Shown: positions 42,797 to 55,011 of the stretch, piece by piece
How positions within the stretch are numbered: position 1 is the first letter of the stretch
Layout: each line of letters opens with the position of its first letter
DNA from: Batillaria attramentaria
Taxonomy: Eukaryota > Mollusca > Gastropoda > Batillariidae
Direction: 5' to 3'
DNA: 64,000 nt
Assembly: GCA_018292915.2 (NCBI GenBank)
Contig: JACVVK020000465.1
Coordinates: 397,501-461,500, forward strand
Notes under the pieces: generated by a model
What the model was told of the DNA's origin: nothing
The model's database searches: none
Seen by the model: the letters and a program-made list of their open reading frames with translations, nothing else
Translations under genes and position numbers: made by a program

Positions 42797-42905
42797 GAAC
42801 TGAGTCATGTAGTTGCACCTTAGAGGTTGTTACGTCAACAGCTGCTTGCCTTTCACAGACTTGCTGGACTATTGCACCAAACTGGGAGAGAAGCAGGCGC
42901 AGTAA
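42243..42905 (+). CDS. Peptide precursor I, exons 2-4 (5' end not found)
   Basis: Exon 2 is 42243-42372, behind TATATCAG. It starts T-C-I-C-G-K-R, closely like the start of exon 2 in gene A, then has a shortened pro-domain with D-V-C-H-D-V-D-L-R-P-G-A. Its donor is GTTGGT. Exon 3 is 42606-42662 (57 nt) and exon 4 is 42859-42905, ending D-L-L-D-Y-C-T-K-L. The three exons give 77 codons plus stop without a break. The EF-hand is degenerate: Glu at loop position 1 and Asn at position 6, where Asp and Gly are usual, so calcium binding is doubtful. No signal-peptide exon was found upstream. Exon 1 of gene F has the matching phase 0 end and could in principle splice in. Otherwise the gene is a 5'-deleted remnant. 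Confidence 0.6.
42751..42793. repeat. CT microsatellite in last intron of I
   Basis: (TC)n in the intron before exon 4 of gene I. Confidence 0.95.
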
Positions 42906-43141
42906 TCACAGTCACCGTCACTGCTGGACTTCTCTCGACAGACTCTCGATACGTCAACACGGTGCGGAGAACACAGTCACCCTCTTCCATTGTCACACGA
43001 TGTGGAGTCCTATCATGTGCGCGCGACGGAAATGTCATTGTTCTTGTCGGTCTTTCGGGCTGATAGACTTGTAAAATTAAACGCAAATCATCATGACATT
43101 GATTTTGTTTCCTTTCAAATTTTTACTAGAGGGAAGGCATG

Positions 43142-43151
43142 TGGAGGTACT

Positions 43152-43189
<38 letters not shown>

Positions 43190-43489
43190 CGCATCAATGG
43201 AAATACTGTGTAAGTTTGAATGCAGTCGAAAAAAAAAAATAGTGTTTGGAAAGCCAAATGCCAGATAATGTACGGTATAACTGGTGCTTGTCATGATCGT
43301 GTTCAGTGGGGCGGACACAGCTAGAAGAACTCGAGGTTTTTTTAATGTCCCATTAATACAAGAATACATGGGTATTTCCACAATGCGTCACGCAATTTCT
43401 TTTTAAACTGACGGAATACTGCCGATATGTCCATTTTCAATGAAAAAGTGGAAAAAACCGAAACATTCATATCCAGTATTTGTGCGCGC

Positions 43490-43551
<62 letters not shown>

Positions 43552-43729
43552 AAGATCAAGTTCAGACACGACATTTGATGCGTGAAATGTGAAGTGGTGC
43601 GTGTTCTGCCCGCTGTGTGTGAGCGTCACATCCTGGTAATACAGCCATTACAGGCCATTAGGTTTTGTGTATGTAGGGCTGCGGGACGTGTCAGGTCTTG
43701 CATAATCACCAGCACATTATTATATTCCG

Positions 43730-43800
<71 letters not shown>

Positions 43801-44260
43801 GAGAGAGAGACTCGCGCGAGCGTTTGTAATGTGTCTGGGGTGCCATAAAAAATATACCCAAAAAATTTGAAAAATTCACTGCAGCCGTTATCGTCAGTTG
43901 ACTCGAAAATTTGTAGTCACAGCACTTTTCCTCCACAAGCCAGGCTAGGCCTTGCACAATCATGACAAGATAATTATATGCAAATTCACAGAGAGAGAGA
44001 GAGAGCAAGCGGGGGGGGGGGGGAAGTCGGCCCATCCCGCACATCATTTGCATACATCCTTTTATCGTACGGCGATGTACGCCGCCAAGATTATTTATTT
44101 GGTTGCTGGCGTTCGGGGTGGGACACTCTGTGTGTTGCTCAATAGAGGGGAGACTATGTTCAATGTGAGAGCTAGACATTATACGTTCCTGTGCCCCTGA
44201 ATAGCTTATTGTGTTCCCCTCAGCCTGGTCGGTTTCATTCTGAGGTTACGACTGTATCAA
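43142..44260. repeat. Repeat-rich block downstream of I
   Basis: Contains (CT)n-(CG)n at 43150-43192, (GT)n at 43490-43548, (CA)n at 43732-43794, and poly-G at 44010-44024. From about 43330 on it aligns with 22590-23340, and 44090-44260 aligns with 24750-24930 on the far side of the pogo-like element. No gene is seen. Confidence 0.6.
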
Positions 44261-44280
44261 GGTGAGTCAGTGAGTAGGAA

Positions 44281-44567
44281 GATACTTGTCTCACAATTCA
44301 TAGCACCCTAACGTACTAAAGATACCTGTCTCACAATTCATAGCACCCCTAACGTACTACAGATACCTGTCTCACAATTCATAGCACCCCTAACGTACTA
44401 AAGATACTTGTCTCACAATTCATAGCACCCCTAACGTACTAAAGATACTTGTCTCACAATTCATATCACCCCTAACGTACTAAAGATACCTGTCTCACAA
44501 TTCATAGCACCCTAACGTACTAAAGATACCTGTCTCACAATTCATAGCACCCTAACGTACTGAAGAT
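44281..44567. repeat. About 41-bp minisatellite
   Basis: Seven tandem copies of a 40-41-bp unit containing CTGTCTCACAATTCATAGCA. It replaces the LINE remnant found at the same place upstream of TLR copy 1. Confidence 0.9.
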
Positions 44568-44674
44568 CAAATCATTGTGTAAGCCCCACGACAACTATGC
44601 TTGTTTTCTATGACTACGGTTGTGTTGTGTCTTGGGGTTTGTGGTTGTTGTTGCTATTGATAATTCTGTTGTAC

Positions 44675-44706
<32 letters not shown>

Positions 44707-44981
44707 AGAGTAGTTGATGGATACTACACAGAGTAGTTGATGGCTAGAGTTGTGCCGGACTTGACTCCGGAGACTGTGACGGTAGCTGGATTGGTAAAGT
44801 TCAGGTACACTGTACCCGGAAAAGGTGCCCCCCCAGTCTTTCCCGTATGAAACTGTTTTGTCTACTACACTCCAGCATCCCTCAGTGTTCACCTTATAAG
44901 CTACATCTGTTATTTCCTCTTTAGTGAAGACCAATCCAAATTTTTACACAGCAAAGTTTGTTCTTCCATACAAGATTGTCA

Positions 44982-44982
<1 letters not shown>

Positions 44983-45044
<62 letters not shown>
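44983..45044. repeat. GT microsatellite 5' of TLR copy 2
   Basis: Perfect (GT)n 50 bases before the start of TLR copy 2, absent at the matching place in copy 1. Confidence 0.95.
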
Positions 45045-45047
<3 letters not shown>

Positions 45048-45095
45048 AAAGCGTTATTACGTTTGCAGTGTGCTAGATGCTGACAGTGAATGACA

Positions 45096-47727
45096 ATGGA
45101 AGTGTTACGAGTGCTTGTAGCTGTGGGTGTCCTTCACTTGTGTCTGGTGGTCGGTTCTGACCAAGACAATGACTCACTGCTGGCTTTCCTTCACCGGAAC
45201 AATGAGGACCCCGTTACTACAGAGAGAATGCTGAGGAAGACTGGCCACGTTTCTCCCTTTCAAGATCCGTGTTACGTCGATGTGGCGCCACCTGCTGGAG
45301 ACGATGTCCCGTGTGGTGAAGGGTTATGTCGGTGTCGTCACACTGTGGCTAACTGTTCCTTCCGCACAGCTAAAGTCAGCTACGTGCCCAAACTACCATC
45401 CTCTGTGACGGAACTGTTCTTCACACACAACACACTGCTGTCCATCGACCGTGACGATTTCTTCCAAAATGTCACCGATATTGAATTCCTGGATCTTTCT
45501 TTTAACTACTTGACTTACGTCAGTCCTGGAGCATTTCGTCATTTGAAGAAGTTGAAGACACTCATCTTGATTGCGCATTACATGACCTATGATACTCTCG
45601 CTCCTGTCTTGTCCATCACGACCTTGACATTCCTGGACATCAGTTATTCTGTGACTGGCAGACTTGGCACGCCACCTGACGACCTTTTCCACAGGTATCC
45701 ACTGGTTCATCTGGAGACCATATGTTTACGTTACGTCGGCATCAGCCATCTTAACATGGCCGTGTTTAGACCTCTGGGTCGGCTGAGGAATGTACAACTT
45801 ACAGGGAACCTGCTGAATGACGAGACTCTACACACAGACTTTCTGCCTCAGCTGACCGGATCTATCGTTCTGACGGAGAACTCCTTCACTCAGTTTCTGG
45901 AAACCTGCCGGGGCGGAGTCTCTCTCTTGCCGAACCTGACCTGGCTTGATCTCTCAACCAATCCCTTGAAGGCTTTGTTAAAGAATCATTGGATGTCATC
46001 ATTTGCTTACACATCGATATGTCTGCCAGGATTAAAATATCTCAGTCTTTGGGACACTTACTTGACCGAAGTTGAGAAGGACACCTTTAGTCAGAAAGCA
46101 TTTCCGTCTCTGGAAATTCTCTCCCTGAGAGGAAATAATATGTTAACTATGGCGGGCCAGTTCGCCTTCCAAAATCCCAGTTTACAAGCGTTTTCTCTTC
46201 AATCGTGCGGGATTGATTTTGCAGCAGACATAGTTCACGCTGAATGTTTTGCCGGATGTCCAAATATGGTGGCAATATTTCTACAGAATAATGATTTCAG
46301 AGACGTGACGGAAGACAAGTTTAATCGTCTGTTTCGTCAAGTTACTCGTCTAGGTGTTCTCAGTCTCACTTCCACCCGGATAGGAGATATCAAAGCTGGT
46401 ATGTTTACAAACTTCACATCTCTACAGGTACTGCGTCTGAATGTAAATAGACTGACGGAGATACCTGATGGTGTGTTCTCTACAGGTACTGCGTCTGAAT
46501 GTAAATAGACTGACGGAGATACCTGATGGTGTGTTCTCTACAGGTACTGCGTCTGAATGTAAATAGACTGACGGAGATACCTGATGGTGTGTTTGATACA
46601 GGTACTGCGTCTGAATGTAAATAGACTGACGGAGATACCTGATGGTGTGTTTACAAACTTCACATCTCTACAGGTACTGCGTCTGAATGTAAATAGACTG
46701 ACGGAGATACCTGATGGTGTGTTTACAAACTTCACATCTCTACAGGTACTGCGTCTGAATGTAAATAGACTGACGGAGATACCTGATGGTGTGTTTGATA
46801 CAGGTACTGCGTCTGAATGTAAATAGACTGACGGAGATACCTGATGGTGTGTTTGATGTTCTGCCCAAACTGAAGGAGGTGGATCTATCTGACAACAAGA
46901 TAACTGTTGTGAGAGAGACGACATTCAGTACAACTACTCGTCAGCGTCTGACGGCTGTTGACCTTAGCGGCAATCCGTTCCTGTGTTCCTGTGAGTTGAA
47001 ATGGTTCCAACACTGGCTCACTACTCAACCCTCTCTCTTTCTGTCGAGGGATAACTACATGTGTGATAACATACCAAACACCACTGTTCAGTCGTTCTTT
47101 CTGGCCGACCAAGCGTGTCTATGGAGTCCTGACATTTCTAAGTTCATCATAGCCACCTTTGTCCTTGTCATGTTACCGTTGAGTCTTCTCTCTCTTCTCT
47201 ACCGCTACCGCTGACACATCCGCTTGTTGCTTTACGAAGCGTACCGAGGCCGGGGCAACAGACAGCGCCATCTACCCGACAGGCACTTCCGGTATGACGT
47301 CTTCGTGTCCTATGATAGCGAAGACCTAAGCTGGGTACGTGTGCACTTGATGTCGGAGTTAGAGGAGCGACTTGGCCTCAAGCTGTGCATTCATCAGCGT
47401 GATTTTACCCCGGGTGTTCCTATCGTGGACAACATCACGGAGTGTGTGCAGGCAAGCAACAAGGTTCTCTTGGTCTTCTCCACCAGTTTCACACACAGTC
47501 ACTGGTGTCAGTTTGAACTTCACTTTTGTCTGAGTCACGTGCTGGAGCGGGGCGATGCGCTATTGGTCGTGCTTTTGAACGATATCCCATCACGTGACCT
47601 GACCCCCGCCATGATGGCAGTAATGAAAACCACGACCTACATTGAGTGGGCAGATGAGTCCGAGGCTAGAGCCTCGTTCTGGGGTCGCATCCACCTAGCA
47701 CTAAACGACGTTGTGTCGTCAGTGTGA
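45096..47727 (+). pseudogene. Toll-like receptor, copy 2 (frame-disrupted, TIR intact)
   Basis: The same architecture as copy 1: frame 45096-46508 (signal peptide, N-cap, LRRs), a tandem LRR array (46425-46860) with the same frame change, then frame 46786-47214 with LRR C-cap and transmembrane segment. TGA follows at 47212-47214. The TIR part continues in the same frame to 47727 with no further stop and has D-V-F-V-S-Y-D-S-E-D, R-D-F-T-P-G and F-W. The ATG at 45096 is chosen because it aligns with copy 1; an ATG two codons earlier is copy-specific. Lesions shared by both copies arose before the duplication or homogenisation. Alternatives are a real LRR-only receptor plus a separate TIR product, splicing within the repeat array, or an assembly collapse. 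I favour a pseudogene or a degraded receptor. Confidence 0.75.
46425..46860 (+). repeat. Tandem LRR repeat array of TLR copy 2
   Basis: Same 58/72-bp unit order as in copy 1, with the second short unit starting CTCTACAGG instead of GATACAGG. It contains the shared frame change. Confidence 0.95.
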
Positions 47728-47971
47728 ACATGATGACGTGACATGACAGTGTGAACATGATGACGTGTCATTGGTCAAACACTGACGGCCTGAAGTATAG
47801 TTTGATAAGTGTGCTTGTTGATGTTCTCGTTGTCGTTGTTGTTGTTGTTGTGTGAAATTGACTTTCAAAATGATGTGTTCTTACATCACTGTGTTTTATT
47901 GTTTGTTTTCCCCCTCCATCTCTTGTACAGGAACGTGACAATGGCGGACTTGTACAGCTTTTGTACTGGTG

Positions 47972-47977
47972 AATAAA
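47972..47977 (+). terminator. Polyadenylation signal of TLR copy 2
   Basis: AATAAA in the conserved 3' flank. Confidence 0.5.
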
Positions 47978-48076
47978 TCCGTGCAACAGTTGTTTGAACA
48001 TAGGAGTTCTTTTTATAGAGTAAAGACGTCGTCGAAATGAAAGACCATCTGCTCCGAAAATCTAATCTATCCTCAA

Positions 48077-48120
<44 letters not shown>

Positions 48121-48133
<13 letters not shown>

Positions 48134-48245
48134 ACTCGAACTCGAACTCGAACAGTTTATTGTTGAAGGTCTCACGCCCTTAACAATGATGTCGCGCAGA
48201 GTGTCAATACGATCACCCGGGCCAACAATTAAAGCTGTAACATTT

Positions 48246-48281
<36 letters not shown>

Positions 48282-49861
48282 TTTCCGTTTAGGTGCGAAA
48301 GAGGATCAGAACGTATGGGACTGTCCACTCCCAGTAATATCAGATTATCTAACATGCTTTGCCAAAAAAGGTAAATACTATCTAAAGCAGGTTACTAGAA
48401 TGCTTGCTTAACGCCCAATGTATCAAAGAGAGCCAATTCAGGGCAGGTAATAAAGAGCCTCTTTAAACACAAACAACAACAACAAAAATTACCGGAGGTC
48501 ACGATGGCAATTTATGCATTCTGTTGAGCCCGTCTTGTCTAGCGTCTAGGGCTGAAGATATATATCGAGCCAAGCCTCTTATCTCCCCCTCGTTATCGGA
48601 TGCCAAGAGAGCAGCAACCTTTAGCCAACAGGGGTTCTTGATGTAATGCTGTTTTATACAGGCATTTCTAACATCTGAATAGACGGGGCAGACTAGTAGA
48701 AAGTGGAGTTCGTCTTCTTGCCCCTGTTTACACGACGGGCACAAACTTTCTACACCACCGCTGGGATGTTCGTACCAGCGATCGTGGACCTTAAGAGGGG
48801 ACACACGTAACCTGAATCTTGTTAGATTTATTCTAAACTTTTTTATTTTGACACAGGACAAATACTTTTCGGCAACCAGGTCAGATTTGAAAGACAGATA
48901 CCATTGATACTTATCATTACCTTCCAGCTCAGAGTGCCAGTCCTGTCTGTTGCTAAGCAAGAGTCTCTCTTTAAACTCTGATAAAAACAATGAACAGTTC
49001 CCAACGCCTTCAGATACCCAGACAAACCCAAAGCCGTGTTCAAAAAGGAACGCCTTCACCTTGGAGACCCAGTTCAATTTTCCTAGTTCGTCCTGCTTGG
49101 CAAGCATCTTGTACGCCTGTTTACATATCCTTGAGTCAGGGAGCCTTGTTAATTTTAACCAGTATCTGATGCATTTCAGGGCAGTCCTGATGAATAGAGG
49201 GTACCTACCTACCTCGCCGTAAGCCATTTTATTTGAGGAGTGTAAAGGTAACCCAAGGAATTTTTTTATGGCAAAAGTATGTACCTTCTCTAACTGGTCA
49301 ACACTTTCAACTCCCCAAACTTCGGCAGCGTAGGTTAAAATAGGTTCTACTTGGGTATCAAAAAGTTTCCAAAATAGCGAATTGTTGGAAGCATTCAGTT
49401 GTCGTAGACATTTGCTAATTTGCACGACGCCTTTTCTGCCTTTGTTGCAAAAATCTGTGACTGCACTTGAAATACTAAGTCTTGTGGTAAATGTTAAACC
49501 TAGGTATTTGTAAGAATTTGTTACTACTACTCTAGTTCCACCATAGAACCACTTTTCAGTTTTTCCCAAATAACCACCATTCCTGAAGACCATGACACTG
49601 GTTTTTTCAAGATTAACTTCGAGGTGTAAGCGGTCAGCTTCCTTTTTTAGGCAGTCCAACTGGTTTTGTAAGCCAACTGGAGAATCAGAGAGCAAAATAA
49701 CGTCGTCTGCGAAAAGCAACAAAAAAAGTTCTATAGCGCCAGGGATTAACTGTATTCCATGCTTACCTTGTTTTGACATTTCTATCGCCAGCTCATTTAT
49801 CAGAAATGAAAATATCAAGGGGCTGAGCAGACACCCCTGCTTCACCCCGATGTGAGAGAGA
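48121..49861 (-). mobile_element. Recent 5'-truncated LINE insertion
   Basis: The inserted DNA is about 48132-49850, flanked by TGTGAGAGAGA on both sides (48121-48131 and 49851-49861). The empty site is preserved at about 30540 in the first duplicate. Minus strand, 49850-48499: an uninterrupted frame of roughly 450 codons with reverse-transcriptase motifs. It has G-V-K-Q-G-C-L-L-S-P near the 5' end, the catalytic F-A-D-D-V, and a C-terminal C-P-S-C...H-F-L-L-V-C-P finger. The 5' half of the element is missing. The 3' end carries short GTTCGA-type tandem repeats (48132-48152) rather than poly-A. An intact frame fits a young insertion. Confidence 0.85.
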
Positions 49862-49876
49862 GAGAGAGAGAGAGAG

Positions 49877-49908
<32 letters not shown>

Positions 49909-49988
49909 CCACTGCCGATAAGACAATTTCCTGTTTTCGCAAAAAGACCAGACAAAGAGAGCACTCAGTGCAAGAATTACATCCTGCA

Positions 49989-49994
49989 TTTATT
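49989..49994 (-). terminator. Polyadenylation signal of gene E2
   Basis: Minus-strand AATAAA, matching the one in gene E. Confidence 0.5.
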
Positions 49995-50173
49995 ATCATC
50001 TTGCATATCTTTCCTGCATACTTTCCATCCAGAAAAAACGCACTGCAACAAAACAAGTACAGTTTTGTTCGACAAGACTGTTAAATATTCGTACACAGTG
50101 TTTTGTTTGTTCGTGCCAAATACCTCTATAAGCATATAAAGCGGAGAACTTTGTATCCTTGCGTTGTGGGGAT

Positions 50174-50616
50174 CTACAACTCTGAGCAAAAGTCGAGCAC
50201 ACCTGTAACGAGGAAAATAATCATCAGTAAACTACAAGTCACGTGATTATTGTCACAACCAGAAGACAAAATATCTGTTGAACTCTACCTAAAAATTATG
50301 CGGGTGCCTCGTGGAATGTATTAAACATTAAACTACCCAAAAGCTGAGCCTGAGCGAATATGTCATTTAAGATATAATTTTAATAAATCTAAGATTAATG
50401 TCAATAACTAATACCTGTGATTTACAGTCTACAAGCATCTCTGGCAAAAAGAAGGCAGTAGCCAACACATACTGATATCGGTCAATAGCGGTATCAGTTG
50501 TAGTGTTTTTGTTTTGTTTTAAGCTGGGAGAGACACAGGACGAGCGCGTACGTACCAACAAGCTGGGCAAACTGCTCTGTTTCTGCACCATTCAGTTGAC
50601 CGTCTTGGTTTGCTGC

Positions 50617-50688
<72 letters not shown>

Positions 50689-51803
50689 CTTGAAAGAAAA
50701 GTGTTGAGTGCAGGATGGAGATGACAACTTTGCTTCTAGACTCTTTTATTCGTCTCTGATGTACCACGTTAAGCAATGTATACCTGTGTATACCTATACC
50801 TGTGTATACCTATACCTGTGTATACCTATACCTGTGTATACCTATACCTGTGTATACCTATACCTCTGCCTTTGTGTGTCGGGAGGGGGGGGGGGCAGGA
50901 GGGAAGAGATAACAAAAAACAAAAGAACGGGGTTATCCCACAATCCCCCTAAAACGTGACATCGTGCCAACATCGTGGTGAAATAGAGATGAAAAACGTC
51001 CTTTTTACCGTCGGCCTCCCAGAAGGCGAAGGAGAGAACCTCAGTCCACGGCACGCTTTGACTGACGTCCACCTCAGGACACGTCTCCTTCAACACCGCC
51101 ATCACGGATTCAGGAATCACGTCTGTGTCTGACGCACGTTTCCCGCCCAAAGCACCAACGCCCGCAACAATTGCAGCTGTTGTAGCTGCCTGAAATCAGG
51201 GAACCCAACGTATGGTGACGTCATACCTGTCATCTGGAAAACGTGCGTGAGCTCCTTGGTTTGGATTAGTGCTACAGTTAGTTAGTTAGTTAGTTAGTTA
51301 GGTTTGGATTAGCGCTACACACCCTCTTTCCAGTTGATGGAGTTTGAAACGCTTCACTACAACACAACTGCAGCGTCCTACGTGTAACAGCGTAGGTTTC
51401 ATCATTACCTCCCATTTCAGATTCTACACGAAGACGACGCATTTAAAGCAGTCTACACAGCAACTGAATACTTAAACAGGCAGGAAGTGCGCAGAGGCAT
51501 AATTCTAATGATATTTTCGGCGTTCGCTAGTCTGACTTCTTCATTCTGAAACCAGTTCCGCTTATGCAAACCTGCTTTCGTACAAACAGGGAATACGACT
51601 ACTTCTGTGTCCGTGATAAACGCACTGGAGTCAGTCTTGCTGGGCAATTCTTAACTGTTTCCGAAACGTACTCTAAACAGATAGTTTTACCGCCACCTGC
51701 TTACATCTTCTATTTTGTCCCGGGTTCGAGTCCACCAGCTGGCCGTGGTGCCAGAAATGAAGGCAGCAGTCACAAGCACGAGGCAGGTCAGTAGTGAACG
51801 CAT
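50174..51803 (-). CDS. Peptide precursor E2 (recent duplicate of E)
   Basis: Minus-strand exons 51803-51705, 51189-51009, 50612-50556 and 50202-50174 (99+181+57+29 nt) give 121 aa with the same phases as E. Signal peptide, S-W-W-T-R-T-R-D-K mature start, Gly-Gly-Lys-Arg site, EF-hand loop D-A-N-Q-D-G-Q-L-N-G-A-E and C-terminal G-V-L-D-F-C are all kept. Visible changes against E are few: for example Lys for Arg in the L-(R/K)-E-T-C-P stretch, a GTAAAA instead of GTAGGA donor in exon 2, and Glu for Gly near the end. All splice sites remain usable. The (TG)n tract at the exon 3 acceptor is longer (50616-50685). Confidence 0.85.
50616..50685. repeat. CA microsatellite at exon 3 acceptor of E2
   Basis: Same position as in E but about 10 bases longer; (TG)n on the transcript. 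Confidence 0.95.
50768..50870. repeat. 18-bp minisatellite in intron 2 of E2
   Basis: Fewer TATACCTATACCTGTG units than in gene E. Confidence 0.85.
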
Positions 51804-51892
51804 CTGGAAATGTAGAAAGGATAACATCATTATTTGGTCGATTTGTTCGCTAACGTATTTCTGATTACTGTTTTTTGTTGTTGTTGTTGTTG

Positions 51893-51946
<54 letters not shown>

Positions 51947-52445
51947 GGTATCATTTTCGTCATCTGGAGATTGAGAAATTAGCACGAAGGTGCAGCGTCT
52001 CCTGTATGTCCTAGGTTTATACTGTCCCGTAGATCAGTTTGCATCATTTGTTCAGCGTTACAGTTGTTGTCAAGTTGTTCTGGCTGATTTTGGGTTTGTT
52101 TTTTTCCCAAGTAGTGCAGACACACTGAGCCGCGAATTGGTCTTTGTTGCTTGCACGGCTTCACGCCCTCAAGAACTCACTCACTCAATCTGATAATTAA
52201 ACTCCGGCATAATGAAAAGTGCTCAAGTGACCTATGGACAAAGCATTCCAACTCTTCTGTGTGCCAGTCGGAAGAAATCTGAATTCTTTGAAAATCATCA
52301 AGAAAAGTCACTGCGTTATGATTGTGTGATGGTGTGAAAATCTTCACAAAACTCACTGCGTTATGAGTGTAGGATGGTGTATGGTTAACGGTGAAGCTGA
52401 GCGATGTTTCACACAGACGATACTTCCGATCTTCTGGAGTCAGGT

Positions 52446-52452
52446 GTTTATA
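52446..52452 (-). promoter_or_regulatory. Candidate TATA box of gene E2
   Basis: Minus-strand TATAAAC in the same context as in gene E. Confidence 0.4.
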
Positions 52453-53356
52453 TGAGGACAAACCACCGCGTGACGAGGTGCGTAATAATTGGCTCTTAGT
52501 TCTCGTGACAAATGAGAAGTGGTGAGACTGACGTCAATTTCTCTCACAGTGAAGATCCGATCAGCAGCTGGACATGAGTACACTGTACCTGAATAATATT
52601 TCATGCGTCATCAGCAGATCCTCCAGACTTGACAATGGGTGAGTTGGAAACGCAATAACAACCTCGTGTAGTCTTCGTGTCTTCGTGTTTCGAGCACGTC
52701 CCATTAAACTCCCTAGTCCTACATCCGCCGTGTTATCGCCAGGCCACTCCCACCTGTCTTCAGCTGTCATTACCATACCCAATCACACTGGTTGAAAATT
52801 GAAACCATGGAAACAAGGAGGGTTGAAATTGGCAAGAAGACCAATAGAATTGTTTGTAGAGATCAGATTGGAATAACATGCCACATATTATTGTCAACAG
52901 CTGTAGGAGGGTTCATTATGGAATGGGAAGACTACATGACCCTTATGTATACTTCGTCATGTCATGTAAAGAGAACATTGGCTACTAACATGAGTGTTTG
53001 TGTGATGTGGAATTGTTTAAGCTTCTGTCAGAAGTGAAGGTTTGTGTATACACAATAAAACTCCACTCTGAAGGCGTGTGATAAGAAAATAATTACATAT
53101 TTCGGACCCTTCGCCGTACGTAGCCTAGTATACAAGTGTCCTGAAGAGATTACGGAAGCTTCTGTCACCGTGATAATGACATCTGTGTTTACTACGGACG
53201 ATATCATGCCAGGTGTAGTGGTCACAATATCCGCTTGTTGACAGACAGTCACTGGAGAATCACTTATCTTGTCGCTGACTAATAGTCGTTGGAGAAACAC
53301 TTACCTTGCCTCTCATTGGCTACGCCGGCTGAAGTAAGGACAACGGCAACCCACGA

Positions 53357-53364
53357 TATAAATA
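53357..53364 (+). promoter_or_regulatory. Candidate TATA box, possibly of gene G
   Basis: TATAAATA on the plus strand between divergent E2 and G. A spliced 5'UTR exon would be needed to reach the ATG at 55012. The sequence alone cannot confirm it. Confidence 0.3.
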
Positions 53365-53501
53365 CGAAATGACCAGTCGTCAAATCACGCTGCCCCAGAG
53401 ACGACCCGACAACTTTCACGGTTTGTACTGAAATTTCTGCTTTCCGTTTTGCGGAAACTCACATTTGTTTGAGCCCCTGGTGTCAGCATTGACAGGTTAG
53501 A

Positions 53502-53885
53502 GAGGGAAAGTGAATGTAGAGATGGGAAAGTGAATGTAGAGATGGGAAAGTGAATGTAGAGACGGGAAAGTGAATGTAGAGACGGGAAAGTGAATGTAGA
53601 GACGGGAAAGTGAATGTAGAGACGGGAAAGTGAATGTAGAGATAGGAAAGTGAATGTAGAGACGGGAAAGTGAATGTAGAGACGGGAAAGTGAATGTAGA
53701 GATAGGAAAGTGAATGTACAGACGGGAAAGTGAATGTAGAGTCGGGAAAGTGAATGTAGAGTCGGGAAAGTGAATGTAGAGACGGGAAAGTGAATGTAGA
53801 GTCGGGAAAGTGAATGTAGAGACGGGAAAGTGAATGTAGAGACGGGAAAGTGAATGTAGAGACGGGAAAGTGAATGTAGAGATGG
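53502..53885. repeat. 20-bp minisatellite, copy 2, uninterrupted
   Basis: Same unit as at 34502-36010 but shorter and without the LINE. It ends in the same telomere-like TTAGGGTTAGGGTAGGG. Confidence 0.95.
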
Positions 53886-54539
53886 TGAGAACTGAGATTA
53901 GGGTTAGGGTAGGGTTTGAATCTGGTATTTCCATTGTAATGGGAATCTGGAGCATATTCATTATACTCGCCGTTTATATCTTTCTTCTTAATGTTACATC
54001 CTCTCAATATAAAAATCAGAAAGTGAAATGTTCAGTTTGGGGTTGATTTGTTTTCTTCTTTTTCAGTTTCACGTTCTTGCGCCGTTCTGAGAAAACTTCG
54101 AGGTAAGAAACAGTCTGTGTTCGCGAGTATAACAAACAGTGTGAGTAACTTCACTCTGAACTCATTCAAGACGGGCCCATTTTTCCAGAGCCTTCCCGTG
54201 CAGACGGGCCGATTCGTGAGATTTACCCAAAAAAAGGTCATAACAAATGAACTAAACAAGATGCAGACTTGAAATTTTCAGGGTAGTCGACTAACATATG
54301 TATGCAGCTATTGATGAAATTTAAACTTTCAAACTTTAATAACTTTGTTGTTAGTCATGTTGTACACAAAAATCACGATCCGCATATGCGGCTGTTTGTC
54401 CGATGTGGGCTGTAGGGCCGCATATGTGGATTGCGTACTAGTGGCTTGAAGTGGCTCCTAGTGATCGGAAGATTTCAAGTAAAATTGCGATTTTTGCATG
54501 GGCTTTTAAGAGTGAACAAGATGTTGAGACTGACTGACG

Positions 54540-54670
54540 CTGCTGCTGCTGCTGCTGATGATGATGATGATGACTGACTGACGGTGATGATGATGATGAC
54601 GATGATGATGAGGAGGAGGAGGAGACTGACTGACGACGACGACGACGACGACGATGATGATGATGATAAT
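54540..54670. repeat. Trinucleotide repeat cluster
   Basis: (CTG)n, (GAT)n, (GAG)n and (GAC)n runs separated by GACTGACTGACG. The first duplicate (about 36660) has only the GACTGACTGACG part, so the expansion is specific to this copy. Confidence 0.9.
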
Positions 54671-55011
54671 GTTCAGACTGACGCTGATGTATTACTGAAA
54701 TACTGAAATGTATTTAGATTATTATTTTGTACTCAGTAGTTTTGTACGACGCGTTTGAGAATTGTGTCTCTACATTTATTATCTTAGTGCATAGTTCACA
54801 CTGACAATAATTACAAAGGAAAATGAGACGTAGAGCTAGGGAGATCGAGTACCTCAACAGTCATGGCCTTGATAGGTAGCAACGAAACTCACGGTCCCAC
54901 CAGTAAGACGTCAAGGAACGAGAAGTCCACAGAAGGAGGTAAAAATCAGTCAAGTTGACAGACACAGCTGACAATAACTGTGAGGTAAAGGACAAACGCC
55001 GTTGTTTCCAG

